A stretch of DNA of 64,000 bases. Origin: Sporodiniella umbellata (lineage: Eukaryota > Mucoromycota > Mucoromycetes > Mucorales > Rhizopodaceae). The notes below the pieces were generated by a model, which made no database searches, had not been told where the DNA came from, and saw only the letters and a list, made by a program, of their open reading frames with translations. Both the position numbers and the translations under genes were made by a program. Positions 45,870 to 59,737 of the stretch are shown here, in pieces. The stretch spans positions 1 through 64,000 of the forward strand of contig JAIXMR010000082.1 in NCBI GenBank assembly GCA_025677835.1. The letters are read 5' to 3'. Each line of letters starts with the position of its first letter. Positions within the stretch are counted from its first letter, which is position 1.

Positions 45870-47929
45870 TTATTTAAGGCGCATTGATCGAGAAACTTCA
45901 TCTAGTAAATCCCATACACACTCTTCGGCCATGTACTCGTCGTAGCGCTGGCTGATAGGTCTCCAATCTTCCATTTGATCATTAGGTGGAAACTGGAAAT
46001 TGGGACCGAAATTGCAGGTCACAACTCCTCCTTTGAATACACTGACAGCAGGGTAGTATCCCAAGGTACCATCATCTTCTACAGGAGGGTCTTCAGTCCA
46101 TAATTGATGCTCTATTCCAGTTTCAATTGTAACTTTGTTGGGTCTTCTCTTCTTTTTTGCTCGCTTGGCCAATACAGATTCAGGTAAGCTCCCGAAATCT
46201 TCAAAATCAAACAAGTCTGTAAACATAGTACCCTGATTGACTCCGTTTTTGTATATTGTTATGAATGATCCAGAGAGCGTTTTCGGTTCATTGCCAGTTT
46301 TTTCGGTTTTGTAAGGGTCTGCAAGCGCTTCCATCTCTTTACTTTGTCTATAGTCTTTCTCTTCAAACCACAGGTTTTCCTTAAAGGCTATCGGGATGCG
46401 TCTTCTAGATGCACTTTTAAAAGTCTCTTTTTTCTTGCATGGCAAAGAGATGTAAAGACCAATCACGTCGCCTGTCTGAAAAGATTCGCCGTATTTTTCT
46501 GGCCTTGAGCAAAACACTTTATCTCCCGTCTTGTCACGATACCCATAGCTATAGCCATCATAGCCCACAGGTGCGTTTAAGCAAGCTTATATGTATACCG
46601 ATGTATGTATTAGATCCACAGAAAACAATAAAACGCGTTACCTTCTCTTCTAGCCCAGCCAATTCGCACATGAGGGCCGTCCTGACACGTGTCCCCTGCA
46701 GCATTTTGGATAATAGCCTCCCAATACCAGCTACCTTCACTTACACCGACGTTGGCTCTACACATACGGAACCCTTTGTCTGTCGTGACTGTTCTTCCGT
46801 CTTTACTCACAGAAACATATGGACTTTTATCAGGTACGCTAATTGTACATCCTCCACTATTTTCCGTCTGTTGATATCCTATCAAAGGAAACACTGAAGG
46901 CTCACACGGTATATATTTAAACCCAAATCTGTTAAAAGGGTGGTCTGCATTCGCTGTACCGGACGGAAACATGGCAGGCAACGAGGTATACGGGACTGGT
47001 GAATGCATCACTGGTGTAACTGATGGGGAAGGGCTGCCTTTTCGGGTATCACCGTTGTTGTTTATTACTGATGGCTCTGATAATTCCTTGCGCTTTTCTT
47101 TTCTAGATGACACGGAAACTTTTCCTCCGTGCTATACACATCGATATCAGTCCTTTTTCTTTTTCTATATAATATCTATACTTGACAAGCGCTCTTACCT
47201 GAGAGGTGTTGGGTCGGATGTTCCATAAGTTTGACTCGGCTAGCCTAAAATCAGATGCAGCTGATCGAATCCTTTCATCTCTGGCAATAAATGTATCTTT
47301 AGAGGAATATAGACAACTTCCCAAAGTAGCCCACCTATTTTTTTGGTCAGTGTAAAATTTGGTGGAGTTTTTTTTTTTTTTTTTTTTTTTTCAAAGTATG
47401 CAAAGTACCAAGTAGAAGTCCTTGATCTTTCAGTACATAAGCTTGCCCAATGTTCGTCTACAAAAGGGATAATTTCTTTTTTGTTGGAATAGTATTCCTC
47501 TGGACGCCATTGCTGCATTAATGATGCCTGTTGACCATCAAAAACCTCTTTCTGATCAGTACCTACGCGACACAGAATCTCCTGGAGTATTAGGTTGGCA
47601 ATGGTTGTGGAGCATATATCTTTCCAGCCTGCTGTAGTACGCTCAAAGGTTTCGACATGACTCTCATTACAGTTGTGACATACAAAGGTATAATTAGTGG
47701 TAAACAGTATGTCTGGAGGGTTTTTGATGGAGGTACACTCGGAATGAAACCAATCTTTGCAAACTAGAAAAATAAAAACAGAATAAGAATTGGCCAATCA
47801 AGGTTTTTATCGTTTACATCGACATTGAAGAGTGATTTGAAGCAAGTTTCGATCTTTTCCACAGTAACAGTACTGATTTTGAGTGTTGAGAGTGTGCGTG
47901 CTATTCCAAGAAAGGGCTCTATTTGTCAT
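45870..47929 (-). CDS. ASH2: ASH2/Bre2-type COMPASS subunit (PHD-like, winged helix, SPRY)
   Basis: Minus-strand exons 47929-47818, 47763-47409, 47334-47199, 47131-46642 and 46585-45870 give 602 residues. The N-terminus holds a zinc/PHD-like module (YCYCGKDR, then FCKDWFHSECT and CHNCNESH), followed by a winged-helix region TAGWKDICSTTIANLI as in ASH2L. A Ser-rich basic linker leads to the SPRY domain: GFRMCRANVGVSEGSWYWE, HVRIGWARRE, GYDGYSYGYRDKTGDK and GDVIGLYISLP. ASH2 with RBBP5 stimulates SET1/MLL H3K4 methylation in the nucleus. The split of the SPRY domain by an intron after RREG, with acceptor AAG giving CLNAPVGYDGY, restores the family pattern. The SPRY domain has an acidic/basic insert (about 46100-46380), usual in fungal Ash2. 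Confidence 0.93.
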
Positions 47930-48203
47930 TTAAAGTATTTGGAGGGAGGGGAAAAAAAGGGAAAGGGGAAAAACATTGGTTGTGGATGTGACTGAAGTTG
48001 TTTACCGCCTTGAAAATTTTCAGGTGTGAAAACAGAGATCATAGAAAAAGACGCGACTTTTGAGTGGACAGGAGAGGAAGCATAGTTGGAGGTAAAATTT
48101 AGTTCTTTCTTTTTTTATTTTTTCACGGTTTAAAAAAAAAAAATGATATATTTTAAGACAAAAAGAAAAGAGTTGTAAGATAAGTGATAAATGAGAAAAA
48201 TGT

Positions 48204-49535
<1,332 letters not shown>

Positions 49536-49869
49536 TTTTTAACTAAAAAATATATATAAAAAGAAGAAAAAAGAAAAAAAATTAAAAAAAATACAAAAAG
49601 AGGGGAGAAATATATACCTAAAAACTCCGTGACGCAGACACGTTCCATTTTATTTGATTGGTTGTTCTGCGAATTAATATCCAAAAAACAAACTCAGAGC
49701 TGTCTTTCTCTCTCTCTCTGCTCATACACTCTTTCTCCTTTCCAGTCCCTTTTACTCTGGCTTGAGCCGGTAGGACCTGCCTAAACAAACGTACCTCTTT
49801 TTTTTTTTTCATTTAAAAAGCCTAAAATAAGGGGACGTCTGCTTTTATTTCTTACTATGTCATTTTAAA
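49536..49869. promoter_or_regulatory. Actin promoter and 5' leader region
   Basis: Upstream of actin on the minus strand. An A/T-rich element TATATATAAAAAG lies right before the start (49549-49561), with a (CT)n stretch at 49708-49720 and pyrimidine-rich sequence. Exact boundaries are unknown. Confidence 0.4.
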
Positions 49870-50457
49870 CTGTCAAAAACAAGCAAGTCAAAACAAAAAC
49901 AGCGAGAAAAATACCGAATTGGGCAACTAGTTTGTTTTGGAGAGAAGATGATTTAACTAGGCTAGAGCAAGATTTTCTTATTCTCAGCAAAGACTTTTCA
50001 TTCTGCAATACTTTTACAAAAAAAGAAAAGGTAAGAGTTTACAAGCCTTTTCCTCCCCCCCCCTCCTCCCCCCTTTGGTTGCCCTTATTTTTAAGGTACG
50101 TTTCTTGTACGTTTATTTGATTTCGTACTAGTCACTAAACTTTGCTTGGCTTCTGACTTTGAAAATTCGGACATGGCTGCTTCATGTTTGGACTCGGCTT
50201 CTTTTTAGTTTCAGACCATTTCTTTTGAATAAACAAGCTCTTCTTTTATCACACAATCTTTGTCCATCGCCAAGAGAGAGAGAGAAAGGATTGCTGTTAC
50301 GGATGCATTTATAAGCGTGATGAGATCAATACGGTTTTGCGAACAAATTGTATCTATGATCTGTCGATTACAAGCCTTACAACGTCTACCCAACAAGAGG
50401 GATGGACGTGTCGGTCAAAAATCTCTTAAATCAAGGCAACATGAATTTAGAATTTAA
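49870..50457 (+). pseudogene. Candidate coding remnant divergent from actin
   Basis: The frame 49870-50029 is open with protein-like composition (NWATSLFWREDDLTRLEQDF) up to a GTAAGA donor at 50030. Two different open stretches follow about 200 bp downstream (50215-50310 and 50260-50457), and I could not decide which is joined. No start codon is found in frame. It may be a small unrecognised gene or a decayed one. Confidence 0.2.
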
Positions 50458-52040
50458 GCTTTTCTAAAGAAAAAATAACCAGGGGGTATATTTAATGCAT
50501 ATCGTCTTCTGACATATTACAAAAACGCGCTATTATCAACATGACAAGCTGACACTAAAATTCTTGGTATGTCGCTTTTCATCAGTGTAGATCCCTGCGT
50601 CTTCATATGGCTGAGTATCATAAGAGTCAAGTGTTTTTACAGTAAATCAACAAATGTCTTAGAACAGTCGCAGCAGATAACAACAGAAAAGCTCTACTTT
50701 TTAGAATCTACTCTACAATGACCTGTCGTACCTCGACAGCAAGCCTAATACTCGACCCAAACAGTCAATTCTGTTTACCAGCCAATAATACCGATACTGG
50801 GATTTTAACAAAGACCTTAGATCGCTTTGTTTTTTTTTTTAAAAAAAAAATTGTATTTTTATTTTCCTTTCAAGCCATCGATCAATTATTGTTAAGAAAT
50901 AAGTTGACTAGGCATTGTCCAAACAAGGCGCTGTGTCTCATAAAAGTTTGGCTTATAAACTCGTTAGTTTGAAAGAACTCTGTTTTATGTTGACACTCTA
51001 GCTTGTGTCTTGAAATAAACTCTTTGAGTCAAATCATATTTGCTAAATAGCCTTTATTCTGAACTACATGTTTTCACAAGCTCCAAATGCAGAGCCTGTT
51101 CTGGAATCGTATTTCGTAGCTTTGACGATCTTTTAGGATTTGACTTCCACATATATATATTTGGTTAAACCGTACGTTTTTCCATACAATAGGCATAATC
51201 GTAGGAAAAACAAATAAAATTTAGACAGCTATGGTTTGAGTCTCAAGCCAACACATGTGGCTGTAGGTTTTGTGGTCGAAAGTTGTCGAGAACCTACCTA
51301 AATAAAAGCTTCTGGGATTAAATGCAAGAAAGCTCCGAAAACAATATAAAAAAAAATTTCAATAGGGCTGTACAGTCCGATCAATGGAATATTCTCGTGC
51401 TTATCATTAATGAAGTGTGTTTTCTTTAACATGGTAGTATATATTAAGGTATAGTACCTGCTTTAGCACAATATATGAATTGCTTTTGATAGGCCCGTCT
51501 CACCTCTCCAAGTGACTGCTTTGTGATGGCCAAAAAACAAAAAAAGAAAAGAAAAGGCTATAGTCAGACATATTTAGCTTACCACAAAACAACCTTTCTC
51601 CTTTCTGTTATAACAAGCTACAAACTGTATTTGAACGTACTAATAAAGCTTGATTTTGCAGCTCATCCAATTGGGTCTGTACCAGCTATTGTTCAGCTCA
51701 TGCAATGTTTGTCATACCCGCTGCTAGTTCCACACAACGACTGTCACAGGCCAGGAAAAGCTCGTTATGGTGGCTAAAAAAATCATTTTCTCAAATGTAT
51801 GCACTATGTTATATGAAAGGTGGTTTTTTCAAAAATTTTGTAGAGTACAGCTCTTTTTTTACAAACCACTATGTATGGAAACTGCGGGCTGTTCTCTCCT
51901 TGGGTAAATATCTAAAAAACTAGTGTGTTTATTTTTAATTTTTATTGCAAACAGTAGAAGCCTTTCGATCCTCTTGTATGAATTGCTTACTCGTTTCAAA
52001 ACTTTCGTGCGGCAATGCTTGTGCGCAACGAACTTGCCGG

Positions 52041-52072
<32 letters not shown>

Positions 52073-52754
52073 GAAAATAGGTCCAATTCATCAAGACGAA
52101 ATCGAGCCCCTCATGTCAATGATAGCCTTTATGCCCAAATTACGGTAGAGATTCGTCTAGTTTTTAGTATCCTGGGTAATATTGAGCCTGTTGCTTTTAA
52201 CTTGTAAGTGAAAACTCCGTCCCCGGTTTGCTTTAATGAGATGAAGGGCACATGGTCCATTTGACAGAAAATTCTGTTCCGTTTCCACATTTTTCTTTAT
52301 GGCAGCTAATTATTTTCATTTTCTTTATTAACAATATATTTTGTAAAAAGGCGCTTTTTGTATAACCTGCTCTTTTAGCAGGTAGTTTTTCTGGCATTAC
52401 AAACCTTCTATCAACTTGCTGTATACACAATATGGGCTGACAGACAATGTAGCAGAGCTGTAGGGAAGGAATATGTGCATGGCTTTAACCATTCTCTATA
52501 GTACAACAAAAGCCAACGTGCGCTTTTCGGTGTTGAAAAAAAAAACTGTGTTACACTACAAATACGTGCAACAAATAAAAATCTTCTCTTAAAAAAAAGA
52601 CGTGCATTTGTGATACCAAACCGCAGGCTGATATATATGGTTCGTTTACAGTGTTTCCAAAATCGATGCTGTATATTTTTGTATAGTTTGTATTATAAAA
52701 CGCGACATTGGTTTTAGAAACACAGTACAGTCACTTCAGAAAGTAAAGTTGCTG
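50458..52754. other. AT-rich gene-poor island, left part
   Basis: No gene supported. T10-A10 palindrome (50829-50850) and T31 (52043-52071). Just left of the inverted repeat, a TACAGTC stretch at 52726 resembles the outer ends of Tc1/mariner elements. Confidence 0.45.
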
Positions 52755-53148
52755 TTTTTGAGTTTAATGTCGTGCAAGATAACTATGCGTTTAGTAGTGA
52801 TGTCGATAAAGTCTTGCTCACGTGCCACGAACTCTGTTCATTTCGGATTGTAAATATCCTGGCATTATCTGTCATAAAATAAAGGAGGACTACCGTTCTC
52901 TGAGTCAATTTTACTCTCTTCTTTCTATTGACAGCGTACTTTACAGTTATTGGAGATGGGTAGCAATTTTTCTCATAAGGGTCAATAGAAACATGGCGTT
53001 GACAAACATGGCTCTGAGCCAATAGTTCTTGTTATTCACGAGGAGCTACATGCTGTTGAAACGGGAAGTTCCTATACTTAATTCTTTATGACTAGATCTC
53101 CGGAAAGGCCACCAAGTTTTATTGTACTTCTAATTGCGGATGAAAGAA
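52755..53148 (+). repeat. Left terminal inverted repeat (394 bp)
   Basis: Matches 56723-57116 in reverse complement; paired coordinates sum to 109871. The arm contains an ATG at 53087 that starts the same peptide (MTRSPERPPSFIVLL) as the transposase start in the right arm, after which the two sides diverge just past 53148. Confidence 0.9.
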
Positions 53149-54814
53149 ACTATGAAAACATGAGCAGAATACACTACCAAAATAAAGGATATACTACCTT
53201 TGTTTTCAGAGTGCCAAATATAATCATATGTTATATTGGGGCTGAGATCAACTTGCTACTGAACTAGGCACAAAGTTGCAGTAAAGACTATGCATTTAAA
53301 CCATTTCATATGGTTTGGTAAACTAATAGATTTAGAATTAACAGTTTTACTTGATTCTTGAAATGCTTTTATAAAATAACATTCCATATTGCTCTTTCGA
53401 GGAGATATATTTGAAATGTTTTAAGTTTACGATTTTCAAAGGGAAGAAAAGCGATCTTGGATTTTCTTCCAACTGCCGCTAGTGATATTTTCAAGCAGTA
53501 GTACGTGTATCACTGTTTGTTTTATGCCCTATACCACACCTGTTTTTATATCTATGGTTATTGCATTACCTGCTGCTTTTATAAATGTCATCTTCTAGCT
53601 TTTTACAGTTTTAAATAAAAAACATCAGTTTTATTTACTGCTTTCTCGCTTTTCTCATAAAACCTTTTATCTTAATTTTTGTTTTTATCTCTTTTCTGTT
53701 TAACGGACAATCCAACAATACAATACTATTACCATAACAAACACTGCTGTGATGAAATTGTGGTGTTTAAAAGAAACATGAATATGAAGAAATGATAGTG
53801 ATTTGAGGATAGGTACTATAAACGCTATAGAAAACTACTAAAACAGTCTACAGGTAAAACGCCCCCTTCTTTTTAACAGTGTAAATTTTTTTTTTAGTAT
53901 TCAAAGATTTATTCATTTAGCTTTTTTTCTAATATGGGGCGTTTCACATATTCATATTGAAGTTTAATCTTGTATATTGAACAACTTCTAAAATAGTGTA
54001 TTCACTTAAATTCCAAATGACCATTTATTTTCTGAATTGTTTAAAAACATTTATAGAGGTTGCGTTCATAACTCCTTCTACATAAGCGTCTTCATTCATA
54101 GTTTTTGTGTATTTAGTATGTACTTTGTATTTCTATTTTTACAAGAAAGAGTTGTGATCTATTTCACGAACATATATTGTAAAAAGCCTGTTAGCTGAGG
54201 TTATAGTGGTTACCATCGATCATATTTTTTCTATATTGCACATGCCTCATGAGCGACATGAGTAACATGAGCAATATGAACTATGCTCTAAACCATATAA
54301 AATATAAGAAAAGTCGAAAACCTATAAAACAGAAAAGTACAATAACAATAAAAACGTCATCTTTATTATCAATATCATATATACATTCAAATAGTATTAC
54401 TACCACTGAATACTCCCTTATTATATTTTTGTTTTAATCTCTCAAAATCGATAAATATCCTTTATTGTAAGCCTTTTTCTATTTTCTTTTATTACCTTGT
54501 TTTTTCTTCTATTGTCTCTTCAAATTGATCTAATCCACAAAGTCTATTGGTCGCTTACTCGAGCATTTTTGTTATTGTTTTTATTTTTTATTTTATATCT
54601 ACTAACAGATATAAACCCTTTTTACTTTGTTTTAATCTACACAAATCCCCAAGTCATCAAAATCTACAATATATACAGGTTTATGCACTTTGAATAACCC
54701 ACTTTATAACAAAAATTTCTTCATTATAGTTCTGTCTAAATATGGTTCCACGGTTTTATTCATGCAATAACAAAGGTACCTCCGTTTTGCTAAAAAAAAA
54801 AAAAAAAAAAAAAA

Positions 54815-55591
54815 GACATGTCTAAATTGTCAGGTACCATTCAACAGAGTTCAAGGTATGAAAACGCTCTTTGGCTAAACACAGCAAAGACCCACGTCAC
54901 GTTCGAAGAAAGGCCGTGCTAAATCAACAGATAAAGTTCCAATACATGTCTATAACAAAAAAGCGTAAAGAAATACACAGCAACTGTTGTTAAGTCCGCT
55001 TGCCTATGCTGTTGTGACATCTCTATTGCTGTTTTAGAACTCGCACCGCCACTTAAAAAAATTGTCCTCTGAAGACAACCAATGGGTCCTCGATGGCCAC
55101 AATGTTTCAAGCAAATCCTATGAATGTCGTCAATCTTGTATTACTGCATCACGTACAATTGAATTTGCGGTCGAGAGCCATTTCAGCAAGCTTTTAGATT
55201 TTTCTGATATCCTTGTTTTGCAGCGACGAGACAGTTACGAAGATTTGCTAACCGATAAGTTTCTCCCTTGCCTCTATTGATAGCAGCACGTACTAAAATA
55301 TTAGCTCAATGCAATCGTAACACATTTAAATCGCACCTTAAATCAGCAGTTCAATCCATTATTCAGCGGTTTGTGAATGAAAACATTACGAAAACAAGAC
55401 CCAAAATTGAGCTTTTCTCACTTTATGAGCCAGCTGTTACTTCCTCGCAACAAGATTTGATTGAAGCAACGAAATATGAATGTACAGTTACCATAGCAAA
55501 AAAATCTGATGTCTTGGCACTATGGTACACTGTCGAATGCGTATTTGAGCGTCACCGAAAACAATTTAGCACCAAGGAAACGCACCTATAA
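54815..55591 (+). pseudogene. Broken second ORF inside the element
   Basis: Exon-like segments read in sequence but not in one frame. A possible first exon starts at 54817 with MSKLSGTIQQ. After a TTTTAG acceptor near 55035, a frame reads DNQWVLDGHNVSSKS to a stop at 55280. Then, one frame over from 55268, LIAARTKILAQCNRNT runs to TAA at 55591. I do not recognise the product; it may be cargo carried by the element or an older nested insertion. A frameshift between the second and third parts indicates inactivation. Confidence 0.45.
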
Positions 55592-55849
55592 CTTGACTAT
55601 TGACTCTTAAATTTTGGTCTTATACTTGCTCAAACAATCTTTGCATTTTTCTTGATGCCAAAATTAATTTTCCTTCGTTGTCGTGTGTGTCTTGCTCCTT
55701 TCGATTAAGTTTATCCATCTTTTCTATTTTACTTATACATATATTGCCTATGTTTTCTATTATCTTACGGATTACTGTGTCCGTTTTCATGATCTCTCTT
55801 AATTAAGGCGCTTATCTAAGTGTTTAATAGAATACGAAACGAAGTCTTT

Positions 55850-56783
55850 GAAATCACTAAAATTTAAGCTACTATATGTCTCACTGATTCTAATCGTAAG
55901 CGATTCTTTTTCCAAAAACCTGCTTTGTTTAGCTTACTTTTGATGAATAACCAAAACTGCTCAGCTAGACTCAGTTCAAGATACTATGGATAAAAATATA
56001 CACGCTAATATCCTCGAAAGTAAATATATTTCCATATATCAGCTGAGTTATGGATAGAAGAATTATCTATGACAATATAACGTCATTTCATTTTTGAATA
56101 CTTGCCTATTTTACTAAGAGTAACTTTCAAAAGATCAATTGATGTCTTTCCACTGTTCCTAAACTGTTCCTACAGTCTCACACCGAGGATTTCTCTTGAT
56201 ACTTTCAAGAACTGGCAAAACAATACCAGTCAAGTCTGTGACAAAAATTGTACTAAGAATAGGAATCACTCCTGCTTTAGTCATTAGTACTGTAATCACT
56301 GCATGAGTATCTTTCTTTGACCAGGTCATACTCTGTTTCAAATTAATGTAGCAGGTCGACTCACCACGTTTTGTTGTCAGTTTGCTGCCACTTTTGAACG
56401 AAGTCGTATCTTTGCTGAGTCTTTATACAGAATAAAGCCGTGCTTGCTTAGTATACAGATTGCACTGATATTTTTATGAAGCTATAAACGGTACTAAGAC
56501 AAACGTTTAAAACCTTATGTTTTTTTCGAAAACACTCTCAGGGTTTTTGTAAATGTATTGTTACTCATCTTTGCGCTGCCCGGACACGAACACTCAATTG
56601 TCTCGCATCAGCAAAAGCATTCAAGAATTTACTGAAAAACGAATGAAAAAGGCTAGTCTTATCTTCATCAGAACAAACCGTATGTCGTTTTCTACTACCT
56701 AACTCCATATCAACATCGTAGGTTCTTTCATCCGCAATTAGAAGTACAATAAAACTTGGTGGCCTTTCCGGAGATCTAGTCAT
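55850..56783 (-). pseudogene. Decayed DDE transposase (Tc1/mariner-like)
   Basis: The minus strand starts at an ATG (56783) inside the right arm. The first part contains FADARQLSVRVRAAQR, typical of the helix-turn-helix of this group. Then frames break. Further on come TWSKKDTHAVITVLMTK (a pre-DDE motif), VIDNSSIHNSADIWKYI (second catalytic Asp region) and LSLAEQFWLFIKSKL (third acidic region), each in short open stretches separated by stops and frameshifts. The gene cannot make a working protein. Family naming rests on these motifs only. Confidence 0.7.
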
Positions 56784-57116
56784 AAAGAATTAAGTATAGG
56801 AACTTCCCGTTTCAACAGCATATAGCTCCTCGTGAATAACAAGAACTATTGGCTCAGAGCCATGTTTGTCAACGCCATGTTTCTATTGACCCTTATGAGA
56901 AAAATTGCTACCCATCTCCAATAACTGTAAAGTACGCTGTCAATAGAAAGAAGAGAGTAAAATTGACTCAGAGAACGGTAGTCCTCCTTTATTTTATGAC
57001 AGATAATGCCAGGATATTTACAATCCGAAATGAACAGAGTTCGTGGCACGTGAGCAAGACTTTATCGACATCACTACTAAACGCATAGTTATCTTGCACG
57101 ACATTAAACTCAAAAA
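56723..57116 (-). repeat. Right terminal inverted repeat (394 bp)
   Basis: Partner of 52755-53148. Contains the transposase start codon at 56783 (minus strand), so the first 20 or so codons of the transposase lie within the repeat. Confidence 0.9.
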
Positions 57117-59630
57117 AGTTTGTAGTCTTTCTATGGATAATCTGAAGATCTCTTTCAAAACGCTTGGATGACTTCTATCATAAACTTGGATTATTCATGT
57201 AGCCAAAATGCCGCTATGAACTCTTTTTTCTTGTTTACGTTTACTGTGAAGGTAAGTGAAAATTCATCGTTTTGTGTGTAAAAGGTTGAATAAAATTTGT
57301 CATTTGACAAAATGCTTAAATGGCGATTTTTTTTTCGAGCCGCCGAATGGATTCCGGAAATAATGTATATTTTAGCCTATTAGATATTACAGTGCTGGAT
57401 TGGGTCTAATCATATCTGTCTTTATAAACTGGCGAGCAACTTACAAATAAAAAGCGTAAATTCAACCTTCTATATACAAATCACTCCAAGCCATCAAGTC
57501 TAATAAATCGGATCATAAAAGCGTGTATTGTACCTTTTTCCTTGAAGTTGTTACTATAACAAAAATGAAATGCCTTAAAAAAAATCAAAGTGACATTTTG
57601 TTTATCATACCCTACCTGCTTTTATTAAAAAAAAAGTTTACAAAAACGGCGATCGTCATCTTCAGGGTATTGTAATGTAATTAAATTATATGTAAATCTT
57701 TTTCTCTAATACAGCTTTTGCAAATGTCTATATTAGTTTTTTATTCAAGGAGAAAAGTTCATTCTACCCTTCATCTTCAAGTAAATTGGCACAGTGATTT
57801 CCCTGAAATAAAAAAAAAGGTCTATTTTGAGACTGTGGTCAAAATATGAGATGTTGTCTAGTTTTTCTTTTGGATAAAATCTGAATTCTCAATATAAAAA
57901 GGAAGCACAAGCCCCTATCAACTACTCTTAACATTTTTTTGGGCTCTGTATTTGGCTTTAAAATACATTAGACTGCTGTGATATAACTCTAAAACTTCCA
58001 TACCGATAGTTAGTGCACAGCCAGTATAGTCCTTTGATTCTACAGATTGCACTTTCTTAGCATTATCAGAGCACTAACTTTTTCTTTAATAAAATTTAAG
58101 CTCCATCTATTGACTCTTGCTTGAACATAGTTTTCCTTGACTTTTTATTTTCAGCTGACCCTATAGAAAAATGTCTTTTGTAAACCATACTTCAAAAAAG
58201 ACACAAACATTAATCATAAAAGAATGTCCTCTGACTTTTAAAATACGTTTCTTGATACTCATTTTAAGCCTGACAGTGGTGCGGAATTTAAGAGCCGACA
58301 AAAGCATAGGATAATCCTGTCTTACTGAGATTAATACAGGGTAGTACTTTTGTTAGTATATGAGCTTATGACAGAGGATTTTATCGCAATTATAGAGGTT
58401 TTTTTTATAACTTTGGAATTTCTAGATAAATTTTGGAGCCAAAAGCTTGTATCCTATGACAGCTGTCTATGTTAGACCCCAACCTTTTATTCCAAGTGAT
58501 AGTCAAACAGTAGCACAACAAAAAAAGTACATCTTGCTGATTATATTTATATTACTGTACTCAGACACGCAGCTTTATTTTGCTTATTAGTTCATTTTAC
58601 TTAGCTCCCCTATAGGGCCTTCTCAAAAGTAAACATTCGTACGCCTAGCTCACTGCTTTTAAAATTATTCGTGTTGTAAAGCCTAATATTACTATCAAGG
58701 CTTACTCTATTATATGGGCGTTTAGTCACAATAATACTTGCAAACATCCATTTTTTAAATAATCAACTTCATCGCAGTTCCTTCGATTGTTCCCATTAGT
58801 ACTGATTGTGTTAGTGTATTTATTGTTGTCTTATATTAGCATAGCCTCGCCACTAAGATTTTAGTTAATCTGTGCTAAACGTGCTGTATTTTGAATATTT
58901 GTAGAATGACAGATGTTTTCGATATATACTGTAAGTTTTAGCGTATACTATAAATATTATGCTCATCACTCAACCCAAACTTTTAGTGTCTCATAATCCA
59001 AAACATTTACTTCTGTGTTTGGTTTTTCAATACGACTTTTGATCTGCTTTTTGTAGCTTTTTCCCTTTAAAAGTAAATGCCGAACTATGAATAGTTATGA
59101 GCTACAAATAACATGCTTTTTCGTAATTGTCATTAAAATTGTTGGGATTCCTTCGTACTATAACGAGATCGTTGTCTATTAGTGTTTGACCTTTTCCGCA
59201 TTAAAACAAAGCTATAGATACATTTGAACTCGCATTTTGTTTTTTTACTTCTCTATAAATCTCTTGTATTTGAAAGAGTAGGTAATTGTTTTAAAAGTAT
59301 AGATACGGCTGTCTTTAGAAAGGTTTTTGGTAGCACATAGTCAAATCCTTTCATGCATCAATAACTAGCATAAGTTTCTTAAAGCCTTTGCTGTTGAAAC
59401 CAAATAAAAATGCTATAGCCCTTGAAAAACATCTCATGAATCTGAACCCAAGAGGATATATTATTCTGCTGATTTATCGTTATTTTGTCTATAGAAGGAA
59501 AGAGAGATTGAAAGTGTCACCACATTAGAGTCTGAGTCAAACACGTATTCAAACCCAGTAATGATACTGGCAGACAAGAGCAGTCCGTTAGGCAGTCACT
59601 GGCTGTGCCTGACATTTGTAGACCTCTAGT

Positions 59631-59662
<32 letters not shown>

Positions 59663-59737
59663 TTTTTTTTTATTATTATTTTTTTTTTAAAAAAAATTTC
59701 TTTTAAAAATCAATATCAGAAGAGAAAAAAGGAATTA
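57117..59737. other. AT-rich gene-poor island, right part
   Basis: No gene supported in 2.6 kb. Homopolymers are scarce until the T24 and T/A tracts at 59636-59697, just upstream of the zinc-finger gene. This lower homopolymer content differs from the rest of the window. Confidence 0.45.

Larger units (their letters stand above)
52755..57116. mobile_element. 4.36-kb element with 394-bp terminal inverted repeats and decayed Tc1/mariner-like transposase
   Basis: The arm at 52755-53148 is the reverse complement of 56723-57116, with one difference that I can see (53049 versus 56822). Inside are a broken transposase (minus strand, right half) and a second broken reading frame (plus strand, centre). 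No clear TA duplication can be confirmed at the arm ends; the true ends may lie slightly further out on the left. Near-identity of arms this long implies recent insertion, recent duplication or ongoing gene conversion, while the transposase between them is clearly dead. Confidence 0.8.

Noticed and set aside
52783..53025. Matching 66- and 79-codon frames in each inverted arm
   Set aside because: They are identical because the arms are repeats; they face outward or overlap antisense and show no known domain, so they were not called as genes.
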